64,000 nt of DNA from Lutjanus erythropterus (GCA_020091685.1 CM034599.1:33023920-33087919), one strand, 5' to 3'. Shown: positions 13,031 to 26,109, counted from the stretch's first letter. Translations and numbers: made by a program. Notes: generated from the letters alone by a model not told the origin.

Positions 13031-13458
13031 AAACAGCTGTGTTTCCATCAATTTAATCTCATCAGAAAAGGTTGATGGAAACGTCAAAATTCTGAAAAAC
13101 CTTCCGCAAATTTGCCAAATTGAGAAAACAGTCGCTTGAGGCAGTTTTTGCCCTTTGAAGAAATTAGTGGGAGATGGAAACACCTTTTCCAAATAAGTTG
13201 TGATGTAGTTATGATGTGATTAATTTACATGACTGATCAGCTGTTTCTGCTCTGAGAGAAGAAGAGGAGACTGCTGCTGCTTCTGCTGTTGGGGTCGACT
13301 GTACCATGAAAGAATCACAATTTGCCTAACTGACCAAAATCCCTTCCTTCTCCTCCTCCTCCTCCTCCTCCTTCTTCTTCTTCTTCTTCTTCTTCTTCTT
13401 CTTCTTCTTCTTCTCCACCTTCTGCCTAGCCTAATTTATTTCAGTTGATGGAAACGCG
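13031..13458. repeat. repeat with inverted ends (gtttccatca / tgatggaaac)
   Basis: The left end has cagctgtgtttccatcaatt and the right end has cagttgatggaaacg, which are inverted relative to each other. The block is interrupted by a long TCC/TTC microsatellite. It is probably an old non-autonomous DNA element. Confidence 0.55.
13345..13415. repeat. (TCC)n then (TTC)n microsatellite
   Basis: About seven TCC units pass directly into about fourteen TTC units, giving a strand-asymmetric pyrimidine tract of roughly 70 nt. Confidence 0.95.
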
Positions 13459-13558
13459 CCAAATTCACATTTTCTTTTCTGTCTTTTTCTCTTCTTTGTG
13501 ACAAGTTTGCATGACAATTATATTGAAGCGTGGCTAATGGCTGTATGGGAGATTACAA

Positions 13559-13668
13559 TGGACATTTTTCATTATTGTCTGATTTTACAGTGAAATTGAT
13601 TAATCTGTTGTTTAGAGGAAATAATCAGCAGATTAAGCGATAATGAAAATAATTGTTAGCTGCAGCTT
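13559..13668. mobile_element. MITE-like family A, right-end fragment
   Basis: It has gacatttttcattattgtct, several attaat words and the terminal block aataattgttagctgcagct, which is shared with the right end of the copy at 39148-39361. Confidence 0.65.
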
Positions 13669-14266
13669 TATGCTGAATATCCCCTGATTATAAAAGTCTA
13701 AAGTGGGAATTGCACCAAGAAAAAGCAAGGAAATCAATTTAAATATTGGACACAGAGATTTTATGGAGAAAAAACTGTTGTCTTGCTTTTACTTAAAGGA
13801 TGAAATCCTGGAAGCCAATTTAAGAAGGACACAGAGACATGTATTCAAGTTAAAGTCAGTTCAAAGGACACATTTTAGAGATCATCCTGGATTTAATAGA
13901 GGGGACCTTCAACACACCAAAGGCCTTGAAAGTTTGTTTATACTGAGATAGCAGTTGTAGCTGGGGACAGGTGTGATATATATGAGACTACACATGTGTT
14001 CTTGTTGACCTAAGGTCAGATTTAAGATCTTTAGGTACCAAGAGAATTTATGATCTGGCAGATGCTGTGTTCTTCCATCCTGGTTCCCCTGTGTCTATAG
14101 GTATGTGAAGTATGTTGGAAGTATGTCTGCAGGAGGATTGCTGGGTGACTTTGGTCTGTGAATTTAGGAAAACATAAAACATAAATCTATTTATGACATA
14201 CCCCCAAACCTCTACCTTTGCTTTTGACACCGCACAGGTGTGGTACAGTGTGTTATCACTAGGGTT

Positions 14267-14340
14267 GGGTGCTATTTAACAAGTCAGATTCTTTTCCGTG
14301 ATTTTTGTTCTTAATGATTCTTGATTCTACTTCTTTGAGT
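14267..14340. repeat. fragment with gggttgggt end
   Basis: It starts gggttgggtgctatttaac and continues with gattctttt and gattcttgattctac. This resembles the left end of the element family at 18518-19405. I did not find a right end. Confidence 0.4.
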
Positions 14341-16685
14341 ACCCATGAATAAACGTTACCAGCAGAAACAATGAGCTGAGCTAATGTTAGCTAGATGACT
14401 ATAACGACGATGGGTTCTTTTCCGGTTTCTTGAATATATTTGGGTTTTCTTCGGCTACTTTACTCTAACAATAGGGAGTTTCCTGCCCTTGTTGTCATAT
14501 TGTGGCATACCATTTACTAAATTAAGACTCACACGATTAGTTAGTTAGTCAAGCAACTTAGTAACTTCTGAGAAGATGGCATGTTTTAATAAGACAGATA
14601 TATTCAGAAACAGGAAGACATGCATGCACTTGCATGTCTGTAGGCATATACAGATAGGCAGGTTGATATAAATAATTTGAAATTGATTCTTATTTGGAAT
14701 AGGTGTTTGATGCCCCACTTTAGTTATCACTGAAGAAGATGTCTGCAGTAGCTGCTGCATTTTAGGAAATGGTTCCTGAATGTTCCTTTATACGTCTCGT
14801 GCTTGTTGTCTCTGTTTGTCTGGGTCTTGGACTGGGTAACTTTGTTACTACCCCACCCTGAGGCCAATGAGTAACATTAGCTGGAGACTAAACAAGTCAG
14901 AATTAGATAATTACACAAATGAAATTAGTCTCATGCTCGTTAAGGCTGAGAGAAGATAAATTGAACCCACAATTCATTGCCTCATGACAACAAGTCAAGT
15001 TTGGATTGTACTCCCTTTTTGGCTGGTATGAAAAACAGCATGCAAACTTGCGATGAAAGACATTAACTTTTGAATGAGTATGTTTTTAACCTCTATGTTT
15101 AAATCATTCTCATCTCTGACCCAGGAATGAAAAGTCGCTCCGCTCTGCTTTCACTGTTTTCAGTGACTGCAGCCGAAAGCCTTGAGTTGTTCTTAGGTCA
15201 CTCATCCAAAATGGTGTTAACTTCTCCATTTCCACATCAATGTACCGCGCTGTTAAAGTGGTGCGACTCACACGGCCATTCTGCTGACCCTTTCTGGTCC
15301 ATTTGTTTTAAGAACTGGAGGTCTGCTTCAGTCCCGGGGGGTGGGCTCCAGTCTGAGATAATAGCTTGAGTTTGCCCTTGCCTAAACCCCTTACGTACAC
15401 ACACTGTGGAAGAAGACAACAATTGCTGAGGCTTTGAGGGTTTGCAAGCCAGTCACTATACTCCAGGCTGATGAAACAAAGCCACAGGATGATTGTTTGG
15501 CTTGAACCTGTTAGTCTCACTAGAAGGTGCTGAATCCATTTTACATTTGACATGTCATCCAACAATATCCACAATAATAAATTGTGTCAGCCGGGGTTTT
15601 ATCTGAAAGTTAGAGGTTCACACTAAAACAAAAACTTCCTCTTTCTCCTATTTAGTTTGTGGAAGTATGAGGCACTGAATTGAATTCTTCTCATATACCA
15701 TACACCCGTCAAGAAAATATTTAGCACAGAGGTCAAGATTGATAATGTGTTAGTGGGTAAGTCGCTTTGCACCGACCTTGGTTTGAAAGTTATCGTGTGC
15801 TTTGTTAACATGCATTCCTTCAGGTGATGTAAAATCACTGAATGCTCTATACATTACTGTATGAAACCATTTAGAAACTGAAGACAACACCAAGAATGTT
15901 AAACATAGCAGTGGTCACTGCTACAGAACAATTTCCTGCAGTATTTGCACCGATGTTAACAGGATTATTTTCATACTTTCTTTGTCTTTTAAAACAGTTA
16001 CAAAAAAATTGTGCTTTTTATCTGAATGTCCAGTCAGAGTTAATGGTAAATGTTGTCAGTTGAAGCAAGCAGTTGAAAATCGAATCTTCCTGCATCCAGT
16101 GATGTCACAGTGATGTCATTGTATGCAGAAAGAACTATTCAGCTGTGATTTCTAGTATGTTTCGGCCTACAGTGTAATAGCTATAGACTAGGGTGATGAT
16201 GATACATGGTGACATGGGCGTCGGTGTCCAAAGCTCACACGCAATGAATCCTGGTACATGTAGGCACTGATGGCATGTCTCTGCAATAGGAGAACTCAGC
16301 TTTCTTGGTCAATATAGCATGTACCGATGAATTTCTTGATTCGGCTGACTACATTCACCATCAACACTGACTGCACAGCCACATGAAAAGTATCAAATTT
16401 CCCTGTTTTCTAATAGACTGATATTTCTTTTTCTGTTTTCATGTGGAAGGATGCATAAAGCTAATACTGTAAATGCTACATACCTGTCGCTCAAGGCCAG
16501 TGTTAATTACTGTTATCACTGTTTTATACTTGTGGGGTTGTCTGACAGCATTAATCAATAGTATTGTTGTGTGATAGCAAAGAGGAGTCAAGAGCAGCAA
16601 GAATTACATCCTCTTCAAGTTGCTACTCTGTCAGAGACTTTGATTGCAATTTTAATTTCAAGTTCACAATCAGTGCATCAGAGTG

Positions 16686-17142
16686 GAGCTGAAATGATTA
16701 GTCAATTAATTGAGCAGTCAATCAACAGAAAAGTAAGCAGCAACGATTTTTAGAATCGATTGTCATTTTTCAAGCAAAAAGACATCACGACTTATTTTAC
16801 ATTATCAGAATTCTGCGTTTCACAGTTATCTGATAAATCTTTTAGTCTATAAAATGTCAAAAAAATTATGAAAAATACTCATCACAATTTCCCAGAGACC
16901 AAAATGACACCTTCAAATAGCCTCTTTTGTCCGACCCACAGTCCAAAACCCAAACGCTTTTCATTTGCTGTCGTAAATTACAAAGGAAAGCAGGAAAGTC
17001 TTACATTTAAGAAGACTGGTCAAGCAAATGTTGAAAATGTTGTTAAAAATGACTGAAACATTAAATTGATTGTCGAAATAGTTGGCAACTAATTTTCTTT
17101 CAGTCGTTTAATGGAGTAGTTAAGTGACTGTTTGCTGCTCTA
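16686..17142. mobile_element. MITE-like family A copy
   Basis: The left end is gagctgaaatgattagtcaa. The middle has ctataaaatgtcaaaaaaat, catcacaatttcccagagac and gtccaaaacccaaacgcttt, the same order as at 18826-19160. The right part has gattgtcgaaatagttggca and ends near gctgctctac. Confidence 0.7.
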
Positions 17143-17159
17143 CTGTTTTTTGCTGCTAA

Positions 17160-17315
17160 AAGTGACAATAAACTGAATAACTTTGGGGTTTAGACTGTCT
17201 GCAGTTTGAAGACATCAGTTTGGGTTTTAGGAAATTGTAAGCGGCACTTGTCTGACATTTTATCGACCAAATGATTAATTGATTAATGCAGAAAATCAAT
17301 AATGAAACGCTCTAC
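17160..17315. mobile_element. MITE-like family A fragment adjacent to previous copy
   Basis: It contains gaagacatcagtttgggttt, tctgacattttatcgaccaa, and attaattgattaatgcag. These are right-half blocks of family A. It lies about 20 nt after another copy, so it could be part of the same rearranged insertion. Confidence 0.55.
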
Positions 17316-18690
17316 ACCAGAGTTACCTTAAAACTTCCCTGTGTTCAAAATTGCACAGGTTTTTTAGAAAAGAACAGCAGCTGAATACCTAAACCTTCAA
17401 AATGAAGGCAATTTAAGTGTCAGGCAAAAATCAAGTACACCTCAAAAGTGGCTTCAGTCAAACATCCTCTCTGCCTCGCTCTTAATGCTGTCGTCAACTC
17501 AGGATGACAATTTGAGTGCAGCGATCTTGAATTCCTGTTATTAACTTCCAAGTAACTTCCCCTCTCCAAGTATCTCCTCTCTTCTACCTTCCCCGCTGAA
17601 TCTGTCATTTTGGCTTCGGCTCAGAATGACAGACTGTGGTAAATTGTAGACGGCAGAGAGTGTGTATGTGGGTTATCGCGGCGGCTCACGCCAGGCTGTG
17701 CTGTCTCCTCCCGGGCCGGCCAAACCCGTCTAGACTGCAGAGCGTCTCCTGGAGTAGACGCTGCTGCGTGCTGGTTGACATCCAGAACAGTGTATCATCC
17801 AAATCCAGCTCAGACAGAAAGCACCAGAATGTTTTTCACACATTATTGCATGATTTCCAGCTAGTTTTCTTAGGCTGCAGAGAGTGTGGAAACTTGCTTG
17901 TAATCTTAGAACTTTTTTTTTTTCCCTGCCGAGTTGAAGAGCAGCATTAACGAACCAAAAGGGAATAAATGAAAGCACTCTGATATAACGGAGGAAAGTC
18001 ATAGAGAACTCATGGAATTCTACATCAGGGCCACAGTGGGAACCTTGCTCTCACTGTCTCTTACTGTTTCTCATCGTCTTTCTCATGATTTCTTTCATTA
18101 TCTGTCTTTTTTTTGTGTGTGTGTATACCGTATGTTTTTCAACTTCTTCACAAACCTCATCACCGCTGATGCCACGTATCTCACAGCCATCACAGATCAC
18201 AATATCTCCCTGTCGCTCTCACGCCCTCCATCCTCGATGCAGGCGCTGCTGACGAGAATGGGTCTCCATGGTAACTGTGACCAAGCCTGCGGTTGCCTAG
18301 ACGCAGGGTTTGTGTGCACTGGGGAGAAGTGCTGATGCCAGGGAGAATCTGTTTACTCACACCAACAGAGACGCAGCTTACACCTCAATAAAGCCGGGAT
18401 AGTTTTATTATAATGGCCTCCTCTGTCGATAGAGCCGGCTTATTTACTGTGTTTACGCTGTGGGCTCAACAATGTGTGTTTGCGTGTGTGCGTGTTGTCT
18501 TTGATTGTGTGCACCAGGATTGGGTATCAAGAGCTGGTTCTGATTTAGAACTGGTTCTAGTACGACAAAGGGAATTAACAGGGTTTTCAAATCAGCTGCT
18601 GGACCTTCATGTTCATTAGTGCTGCTTGGACATGTGTGGTGTTTTCATGTCAGATCAGAGGGAGAGTTTAGTTGCGTGTCTGATTTTAAT

Positions 18691-18825
18691 GGACCACTGT
18701 GTAGGATTTAGCGGCATCTGGCAGTGAAGTTGTAGATTGCAACCAACTGGATACTGTTCACCTGAACCCTCCCTTTCAATTTCTACCATATTCTGCCAAT
18801 AGATCCCCCTAAATCTTGTGAACCA
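18691..18825. repeat. dispersed repeat family D, truncated copy
   Basis: It starts ggaccactgtgtaggattta and has gcagtgaagttgtagattgc and ccctccctttcaatttctac. The start corresponds to the left end of the copy at 29884-30216. It abuts a family A element directly. Confidence 0.6.
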
Positions 18826-19160
18826 GGGCTGCAATAACAATTACTCTCATTGTTGGTTGGTTTACGATTAATTGATTAATTGTTCAGTTATAAATTGTAA
18901 AAAAAAAAAAGGGAAAAATGCTCATCACAATCTCCCAGATTCCATATCGCTTCTTTTGTCCAACAAACAATCCCAAACCCAAACACTCACCATTTTCTGT
19001 CAAAAATCACAAAGAAAAGCAGCAAATCCTTACATTTCAGGAGTGGGAAGCAGAAATTGTTTGGCATTTTTGCTTGAACATTACTCATATGATTATCAAA
19101 ATAGTTGGAATTTAATTCTCTTTCAATCTACTAATCAATTAATCGATTAATAGATTGAAA
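18826..19160. mobile_element. MITE-like family A copy
   Basis: It starts gggctgcaataacaattact, includes atgctcatcacaatctccca and caatcccaaacccaaacact, then gattatcaaaatagttggaa, and finishes in attaatcgattaatagattg. The block order equals that of 16686-17142. Confidence 0.75.
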
Positions 19161-20579
19161 GAAAATGTAATAAATTGTACCAGGAACCTGAAGCTTGAAG
19201 CAGCGAAATGTAATTCAGACTTCATTCATTTTATTATTTATACTTCTGTCTACTTTCTATTTAATCTACAGATATTAAAGGTGAATTTGGCTTTTAACAT
19301 ATTTAAGTATAGAATTTGAGCAAGGATTAAACGAGAGGCAGAATACATCAGCTGAATCAGAAATCCAATCAGAATCAATAAAGCCGAAAGGATACCCAAC
19401 CCCAGGGTGCACATATGGTCCTGCGGTGTTGCCGTTGACCTTGCTGGGCGATAGCAGAGGTCAGCCATGTATCCATCCATCTCCATCAGTCTCCCTCTGT
19501 CCTGCTCCAGTCTATTTGTCCCAGCTGCTCTATTGTCCTCTGATGGCCACATGACTCTGAGTGACCTTCACAGCCGCACTTCATCTGATAAATCAGACGC
19601 ACTTAAGACACATCGAGATCACAGTGACAGGTTGTCAGTGTCAGTGCAGACACACACAGACCTCTGAATGAACACCTACTTATTCTTTTTGCCTCTAATA
19701 ATGAAACACTCCCGATAGCCATTGTTGGTCCAGACACAATGACACCAGAAAAAGATAATAACCAAAATATGTTGACTTGCGAAGTGCCAAAATGGTATAC
19801 ATGTCCAATTTGATGGCCTGAATAAAATTGGACCCTTTATTTTAAAAAAATTGGCACTAATCCATTGACGTGTCCCTTTTTTGTTATTCTTCTGCCATTA
19901 GGAAGAATGACAAGAGAACAGCACGCTGAAAACCAGCAGTGTCACAGAGATAACTATTTCCAGACTAATAATGACAGATCATGTTCTTTTGAGAGGGTCT
20001 ACATTTTAAAATAACATATTTCCTTTTCGCTAAAAGTATCTGCATTTTGGCATTTTGTCATTGTATTCTTTGCCAATCAAAATGTGAGAGGAAACATAAT
20101 TTTGTCAGTGATTTAACTGGCAGACAGTCTGTTTGCTTTTGAAGGAGAAAAGGAAGATTTTTTGCCCCTGTTAAGCATTTCTAAAATGGCTCTGGATCCA
20201 AAACTGTTGTGGTCATAAAAATACACTTTGTCAATGTTATATCAGATAAATGACACCAGTTTGTTTTTTGCATGTCAAAAAAGTGGATACGCTTCATAGA
20301 GCCTGATCTAAACTGCTTTAAATTTGTGGATTATAAGATTTAGTCATTGTGTGTGGCAATACACAACGTATGAAGGTCTATAACAGCTTGCCATAATGGG
20401 TGAGGGGGGCATGCCAAGGGCACTGCAAAATCAGCGTATTTCCACTTTATACAATGCATTTTTAATAACCCTTCATTTCACTACACAGCGTGTTTGTATT
20501 CCACTTTCCAAACAGAAGAAACAAGCAACAAACATTGTACAAGTATTAAAACAAGAGTAAGACACAACCGTTCTTTGAG

Positions 20580-20960
20580 CTAAATGCTAACATGCCCACA
20601 GTGACAGTGCTAACATGCTGATGTTTACCAGCTGTACTTTCACGGTAACATCCATAGTGCAGCATGTTAGAACGCTAACATTTGCTAAGTAGCAGCAAAC
20701 ACAAAGGACAGCTGAACCTGTGGGCAGGTTTGAAGGTCTGGACCCAGACAAACACTCTGCACAAAACCACAGATGTGACACTTGTGGTGACACTAGAGGT
20801 AAAGTGGAATGCTTAAACTGGCTAGATTCATTCTCCAGATTTAATGACAATCCATCCAATAATTGTAGAGATATTTCAGCAAGGACCAACCACTGGACTC
20901 ACAGTCCAATAGACTGGCATAGTCATCCTTGGAACCATGTTGCTAAAAATCCAGTTAAAT
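20580..20960 (+). repeat. dispersed repeat family C, diverged copy
   Basis: It begins ctaaatgctaacatgcccac and has gctgatgtttaccagctgta, then gacaatccatccaataattg and gatatttcagcaaggaccaa. The copy at 39666-40322 has the same order of blocks. Confidence 0.65.
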
Positions 20961-22410
20961 ATGCTGCAGATATTGGTTTCATTGCCCCTCATGGTTACTG
21001 ATTGTCACAGTACATTTTCTAGCATGTGAGTGTCCTGCTGAACAATAGTCAGAACTACCTAATTCTAGGACAAGACATGGAAGATTATTACTGTGAACAT
21101 AAGTAAAATAATGCTTATATCAGCCCTAAACACACATACAGACACCTGAACATAGATTCACCAGAAGAACTTGAAGCTTTTTGTGCACAGGACAAACTAC
21201 AGTATTTGTTCCATACCAGAATGCCTCATATGCAGGGAGAAGCTTTTAGAAGCAGAACAGAATCAATTCATGATGACACATCAGTGTTTTTGTCCTTGAA
21301 ACACTAAAATGAAAGCTGAGTTTATTTTTAAAAACTAAGGACACAGACTTAACCAATTAGCACAAACTGCAGACTTCTTTTTTATGAACAGGACTACTGT
21401 GTATTAATACTGATGTTAGTCCATATATGTTACATCAGAGTTTTCGGTTTTGTTAGCTTGTTAAAATAAATTCTTATAATAGATAAATGAGTTAAAAAGG
21501 TGTATATACATATTGTGCAGGTGAACATGGGGGGCTGCCATGATAAAGAATGCTACTGGTATAAAAGAGGCCTCACATATCAAAAGTAAACTACGTTTTC
21601 CAAAAAGCATTATGGTTCTAACACCTTATCATGAATAAAAAGTGATTTTGTAATATCTAATTGCATCAAAAGGTCACTCACATGGAGAGAAAGTGCAGCA
21701 GCAGAACAACACATCATAAACTCCCAGATAGATCAATACTTAGCAGTACCTGTAGACCCGAACTAAATATTAGACCACCAGAGAACCTGTCCAGTGACAG
21801 CAGCACCTTCCTGCACTGTCTCCACTGACAGATGCACCGTCCATAAACCTTCGACCAAGACAACTGCTCCCTCAAAGACTCCTGGAAATGAAACAGCTGA
21901 CAGTAAAACTCTTCTGTCTGTCTGCCCCGAAACACACTCCTGTCAAATAAATCGAAGATGGGTGCTCCTCTGAATCCGTTTTACGGGGGAGGTGGTGACC
22001 GTTCTGTGACAGCTGAAGACGGATGGGTTTGGTTTATGAGTGGTCCAGATGGCCGGTGCTGTCTGTCTGGTCTCTACCAAAGATTAGTTTTAATTAGCAC
22101 ATACTGCAGGATGGTTCTGTGGGTCTCCGCTTCATGGACAAGTGATAGAGAGACTCGCACGCCGGCCAAGAAGATGACCAGGGGCCACTTTTTCAGAAAA
22201 GTCCTATTTGAAATCTTAAGATAGAAAATCCAAACCCTAACTAACTTTAGGGATCCTCACTTATCTTACTTTATCCTATCTTATCCCAGGTTAGGAAATT
22301 ACCCTTTTCTCATCTTGCCAAGCTAGACAACTTTGTAAGTGTTTTTATTGGCTCTGCACCAGCAACTACTTTGACTACAGACATTATGTCTTCTGGTTGT
22401 ACATTTGCCC

Positions 22411-22815
22411 CATTCTTGTAAATGCAATATCTCAGCAAAGCTTGGATGCAGTTTCTTAAAATTTAGTACAAACATCCACTTGGACTTAGATTTTGGTGGT
22501 CAAAGGTCACTGACCTCACAAAACAAATTATTGGGCCATAACTTCACTGTGACATCATAATGTTCAGCTCTAAGTCAGTCCTCTGTCCTCCTCTTTAAAA
22601 ATAGTCTCTAAGTGAAGACAGCATGTTCCTCACTAGAATCATACATGTAAATATAGTAATAATTTTCATTTTGACAAAAAATACACTTAATAACCTTTCA
22701 TTAAATTCAGTCAGAGTCTTCAACATATATATAAATATTATATGAGTTTGGACAGACATGAATGTCAATGGCAGCTTGGCAGCTTGGCAGAGGCAAGGTA
22801 GTAATTCTATCTTTT
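22411..22815 (+). repeat. dispersed repeat family B, uninterrupted copy
   Basis: It runs from ttcttgtaaatgcaatatct through caaacatccacttggactta and ggtcaaaggtcactgacctc to tggacagacatgaatgtcaa and gtagtaattctat. It has no family A insert and so acts as the empty-site reference for the copy at 10711-11515. Confidence 0.7.
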
Positions 22816-24862
22816 TTTTAAAACATACATACATTGAAATATACAGAAATGACAGCAGATGCAGTCTCTGCTATATTTGGTGTCCCTGGAGAAAAAAAGC
22901 AAAACAAGAGCAGCCATACAGATTAAACAAAGAAGCCAACAAAAGCGTTAGTTAACACTACCATTAGTTAGTTAGTAAGATACTACTACTGGTGGGAAAG
23001 TGAAAGTGAGGGCAGGTTATCCTAAAGTCAGGAGAGTTATTTAATATTCAAGACACTTTTCCTGTCTGAGTTAGGAACTGTTCTTCTGTAAGGACATAAA
23101 TCAAGTCCTAATCATATTTACCAGATTACCAAACAGTTAGGAAAGGTCTGCAGGTTAGGAAGGTTCTTTAATAAAGCCTCTCGTGTAAAGCAGGTGATGT
23201 GGTTGTGAGTGTATAGAGCACTGTACATCCATTCTGACTTGTAAATGAATAATAATTGAGCACAAAAGGATTATACTAATATAATTTAAATACAGCACAA
23301 TATGACTTCTGTCCTTTTTTGTTCAACACATCCACATGTGTAGCAGTGTTGGATGTGATATGTGTTTCAGTCCACACAGCACAATAAAGCTCTCCAGCTC
23401 TGCTTACCTCCACACGGCTGCCACTCTTCCACAGGACTAACTGGGGGTCGGCTAATGGGATTATGTGGGTTGGAAGCCCTCATAAATGAAGTCCCTGGTG
23501 AGGAGCGGGGAGCCCCAGCTATCCCTTAACCCTCTTTAAAGCCTCGCCTTTCACAGTCAGTCAGACAGCCGTGCTAAGACTGCACCGGCTCGGCTGCCGT
23601 GCTTATAGGAGCTGTGCTCAGGGCGCTAACTGACGTAACACGGATGGCATTTCCCTTTGTAGCGAAAATGAAATTTATATTCATCATTTTCTTAAGATTA
23701 TTCCTAAAGCAGGCAGGCTTTATTACATTGTACTTCTGAGGCAGACAGGGAGGATAAAGGCCACGGGTAACATGCAAACCCAGAACATCACATGGTGGGG
23801 TTAGTCTGGTATTGGTTCGCTTATACTGGGCTTTTTTAACTCTCATACGTCTGACAGTCGTTGTCATCCAGTCTGTGAACTTATTCCTACTGGAATCATT
23901 AAACCTAAGATGATAGTAATGTTTCATACTGATAAGAAAAAAATTTACAAATGAAAAACAACTCTTTTATAGTGCTCAGGTTTTTGATGCACCCATACAC
24001 TTTTTAAATTTCTTTTGTTCATGTTCCTGATGTTCACTGAGCCATTTATGTTGATTTTCTGTGACAAAGTAAATTACTAGTACTAGTAGTTGTACTAAGA
24101 GTTCGTAGCAGTGATGGTAAAGTTAATAGTAAACTGACAAGTGTAGTGTGCTACCTCTTTTTTCAGCAGTTTATAATATTTTAGGGTTTTTTTTATGAAT
24201 GAATGAAACTTAATTACTCCTTATGGAATTTGTTATGTGTAAGGAGCATAAAATGACATAAACAACAACACATATGCAGCATGTAATAACATAATGTAAT
24301 AAATTATTTTTGTGATAAATGTGTTAACATAATTACCACTGGCTTAAAATACTGACTTTTGTTTTTTCTGGGCTATTTTTCACATAAAAACACTCCGGCA
24401 GCATGTCCATATTATAGAAGTTGGAAGACAGAAGTGCTTACAAACAGTATGTTACTACAGCTTTCATGTAGTGTTGATGCACAGAGCAGCCATGTTGGAT
24501 TTTGACATTGGGGTTGATGAGGTTCTTCCCACTTTCCAAGTCTGAAATCCAACTTCAAGGGGCATTGCTGTTGAAATTTCCAGCTGGGAGCCAGTTAAGA
24601 TACAAGAAGTCTGAATTTAAATGATACAAATCGCTTCTCACGATCTCCCTAAAACTTGATTCGTATGCGGTGGAGTGGCTACAGAAATTCCAGCTGCTGC
24701 TGCTGCAGAGGAGCTATGTTGTGAATATGATTTCTGCAGGTTTTACAGCAAGTTCAGAGCAGCTGTTTGACTTGTCACAGTGTAGTTCTTACATCTGTTT
24801 GATACTCTCTTACATGCCTCTCTCATGCTCACTGACAGTGTGTCTGACTTGTTTTCCTCCAG

Positions 24863-24980
24863 AAATGTGAGCTCAGACGGGGCAGAGGCTCGGCGCAGAC
24901 TGAGGGAATGCGAGGGACTGGTGGACGCCCTGCTGCACGCTCTCCAATCAGCTGTAGGGAAGAAAGACATGGACAACAAG
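24863..24980 (+). CDS. arvcf: arvcf internal exon B (Arm repeats)
   Basis: This 118-nt exon completes the Arg codon from exon A and then encodes 39 codons starting NVSSDGAEARRRLRECEGLV and ending SAVGKKDMDNK. NVSS.G.EARR.LRECEGLVD.L is an Arm helix typical of p120-family catenins. This wording, in particular SDGAEARRRLRECEGLVDAL, is that of ARVCF. The acceptor is ttttcctccag|A and the donor is AACAAG|gtagga. It ends in phase 0. Only 131 nt of intron separate it from exon C. Confidence 0.95.
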
Positions 24981-25111
24981 GTAGGACAACATTTGACTCG
25001 CTTACTAAATAAGCTCAAGCAAACGGTACATTAAGCTGTACAGTATATCCTATTGATGTATCACACAGAGTACTTACAGATTATAACATCTCTGTCTCTC
25101 TTTCCTCCTAG
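24981..25111 (+). other. arvcf: arvcf intron B-C (131 nt)
   Basis: This is a short intron from gtagga to ctctttcctcctag, with phase 0 on both sides. It is the only short intron in the visible part of the gene. Confidence 0.93.
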
Positions 25112-25283
25112 TCTGTGGAGAACTGTGTTTGTATTATGAGGAACCTGTCCTACCACGTCCACAAAGAGGTGCCGGGGGCCGAAAAGTTCCAGGACCCCGC
25201 AGCGCTACAGGCCCCTGGCTCAGCAGGACCACAGAGGAAGAAAAAGGATGATGCCGGCTGCTTTGGAGGCAAGAAGGCCAAAG
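25112..25283 (+). CDS. arvcf: arvcf internal exon C (Arm repeat and basic loop)
   Basis: This 172-nt exon encodes 57 codons plus one base. It begins SVENCVCIMRNLSYHVHKEV, an Arm helix, and continues PGAEKFQDPA. It then passes into a flexible loop with QRKKKDDAGCFGGKKAK. The Pro/Gly-rich linker followed by KKKDDAGCFGGKKAK is the most ARVCF-like part; p120-catenin has GPHAASCFGAKKGK at this place. The loop corresponds to the basic loop of p120 Arm repeat 5, which has been linked to nuclear localisation and Rho binding. The donor AAAG|gtgaga leaves a G that pairs with either the microexon (GAG, Glu) or, if that is skipped, the next exon (GGC, Gly). Confidence 0.96.
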
Positions 25284-26109
25284 GTGAGAAGGAGGAAAGA
25301 GGGAGACATTTCTGCCTTGCAAATAAAACACCTACTATTGCAGAAGTAATAATAGTAGAAAATTTAAATGAATAAATTTATTTAATTATGATTTTTACAC
25401 CGTAACAGGCAACTTAGTACTAATTAGAAAAGTTCTTCATAATGTAAGTGTGGAACATTTGGCTTAAATGGTTGGTAGGAGCTGCATGTAGCGTTTTTAT
25501 AGTCTTTATTATTGTTTTCATCTTCTGGTTTCTTTTATTTATTTATTTTTCATGAAATCTGTAGGATATAAAAATAATTGACAGAGAGCAGAGCTGTTAT
25601 TTGAACAGCTGGATTGCAGAGATACCATTCTTTTCTTTGTTGTCCTCCTCTTCTTTGTTGTATCTCTGCTCATTGTTGCTTTTATATGAGCGGTGGGCTC
25701 ATACAAATCCTCTTTGACAATGGCAAGATGATAGAAAATGTGAAGATATGGGATATATATTTTGTATTTCTCAAATTCAATTCTCCTCTCAAGACATTTT
25801 CATGAAAATATGGTTCAGATTTCAGATGGATTAGTTTAACTCTGTTTTCATTTGGTGATTGAGCCAGAAAACATATTTATATATTGTTTGTTAAACTTTG
25901 TTTGATCTCAATTTGTCAGTATTTTCATCAACTATATTTAATAACTCTGCTTAAACCTTACTTTCCTAGGTGGCTTTTGGTTTGTATATAGGATTTAAAA
26001 TGCCCCCCCAAAATGACATAAAACAGTGAGCAAAGATGTGACATGGTGGGACACTTTAACCAACTCAGATAAACAATAGATCGGCCAGTTCCAATAGAAC
26101 TTTTTCACC

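Larger units (their letters stand above)
18518..19405. mobile_element. composite element with ggttgggtatc / gatacccaacc ends
   Basis: The left end is ggattgggtatcaagagctg and the right end is aaaggatacccaaccccag, giving inverted termini about 880 nt apart. Inside lie a family D fragment (18691-18825) and a family A element (18826-19160). The simplest reading is an old terminal-inverted-repeat element that received later insertions. Confidence 0.5.
12840..24862 (+). other. arvcf: arvcf intron A-B (12.0 kb)
   Basis: The donor gtaggg and acceptor ttttcctccag bound this 12,023-nt intron. It contains a CTC/CTT microsatellite, a repeat with ends gtgtttccatca (13031-13458), several family A elements (13559-13668, 16686-17142, 17160-17315, 18826-19160), a composite element at 18518-19405, family C at 20580-20960 and family B at 22411-22815. 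I saw no other exon on either strand. Stretches such as 14350-16680, 19680-20570 and 23000-24860 hold nothing I can name. Confidence 0.85.

Noticed and set aside
17636-18335. Frames around 17.6-18.3 kb in a GC-richer part of the intron
   Set aside because: They have no domain, contain a CVCVY run from a GT tract, and share no phase with arvcf.
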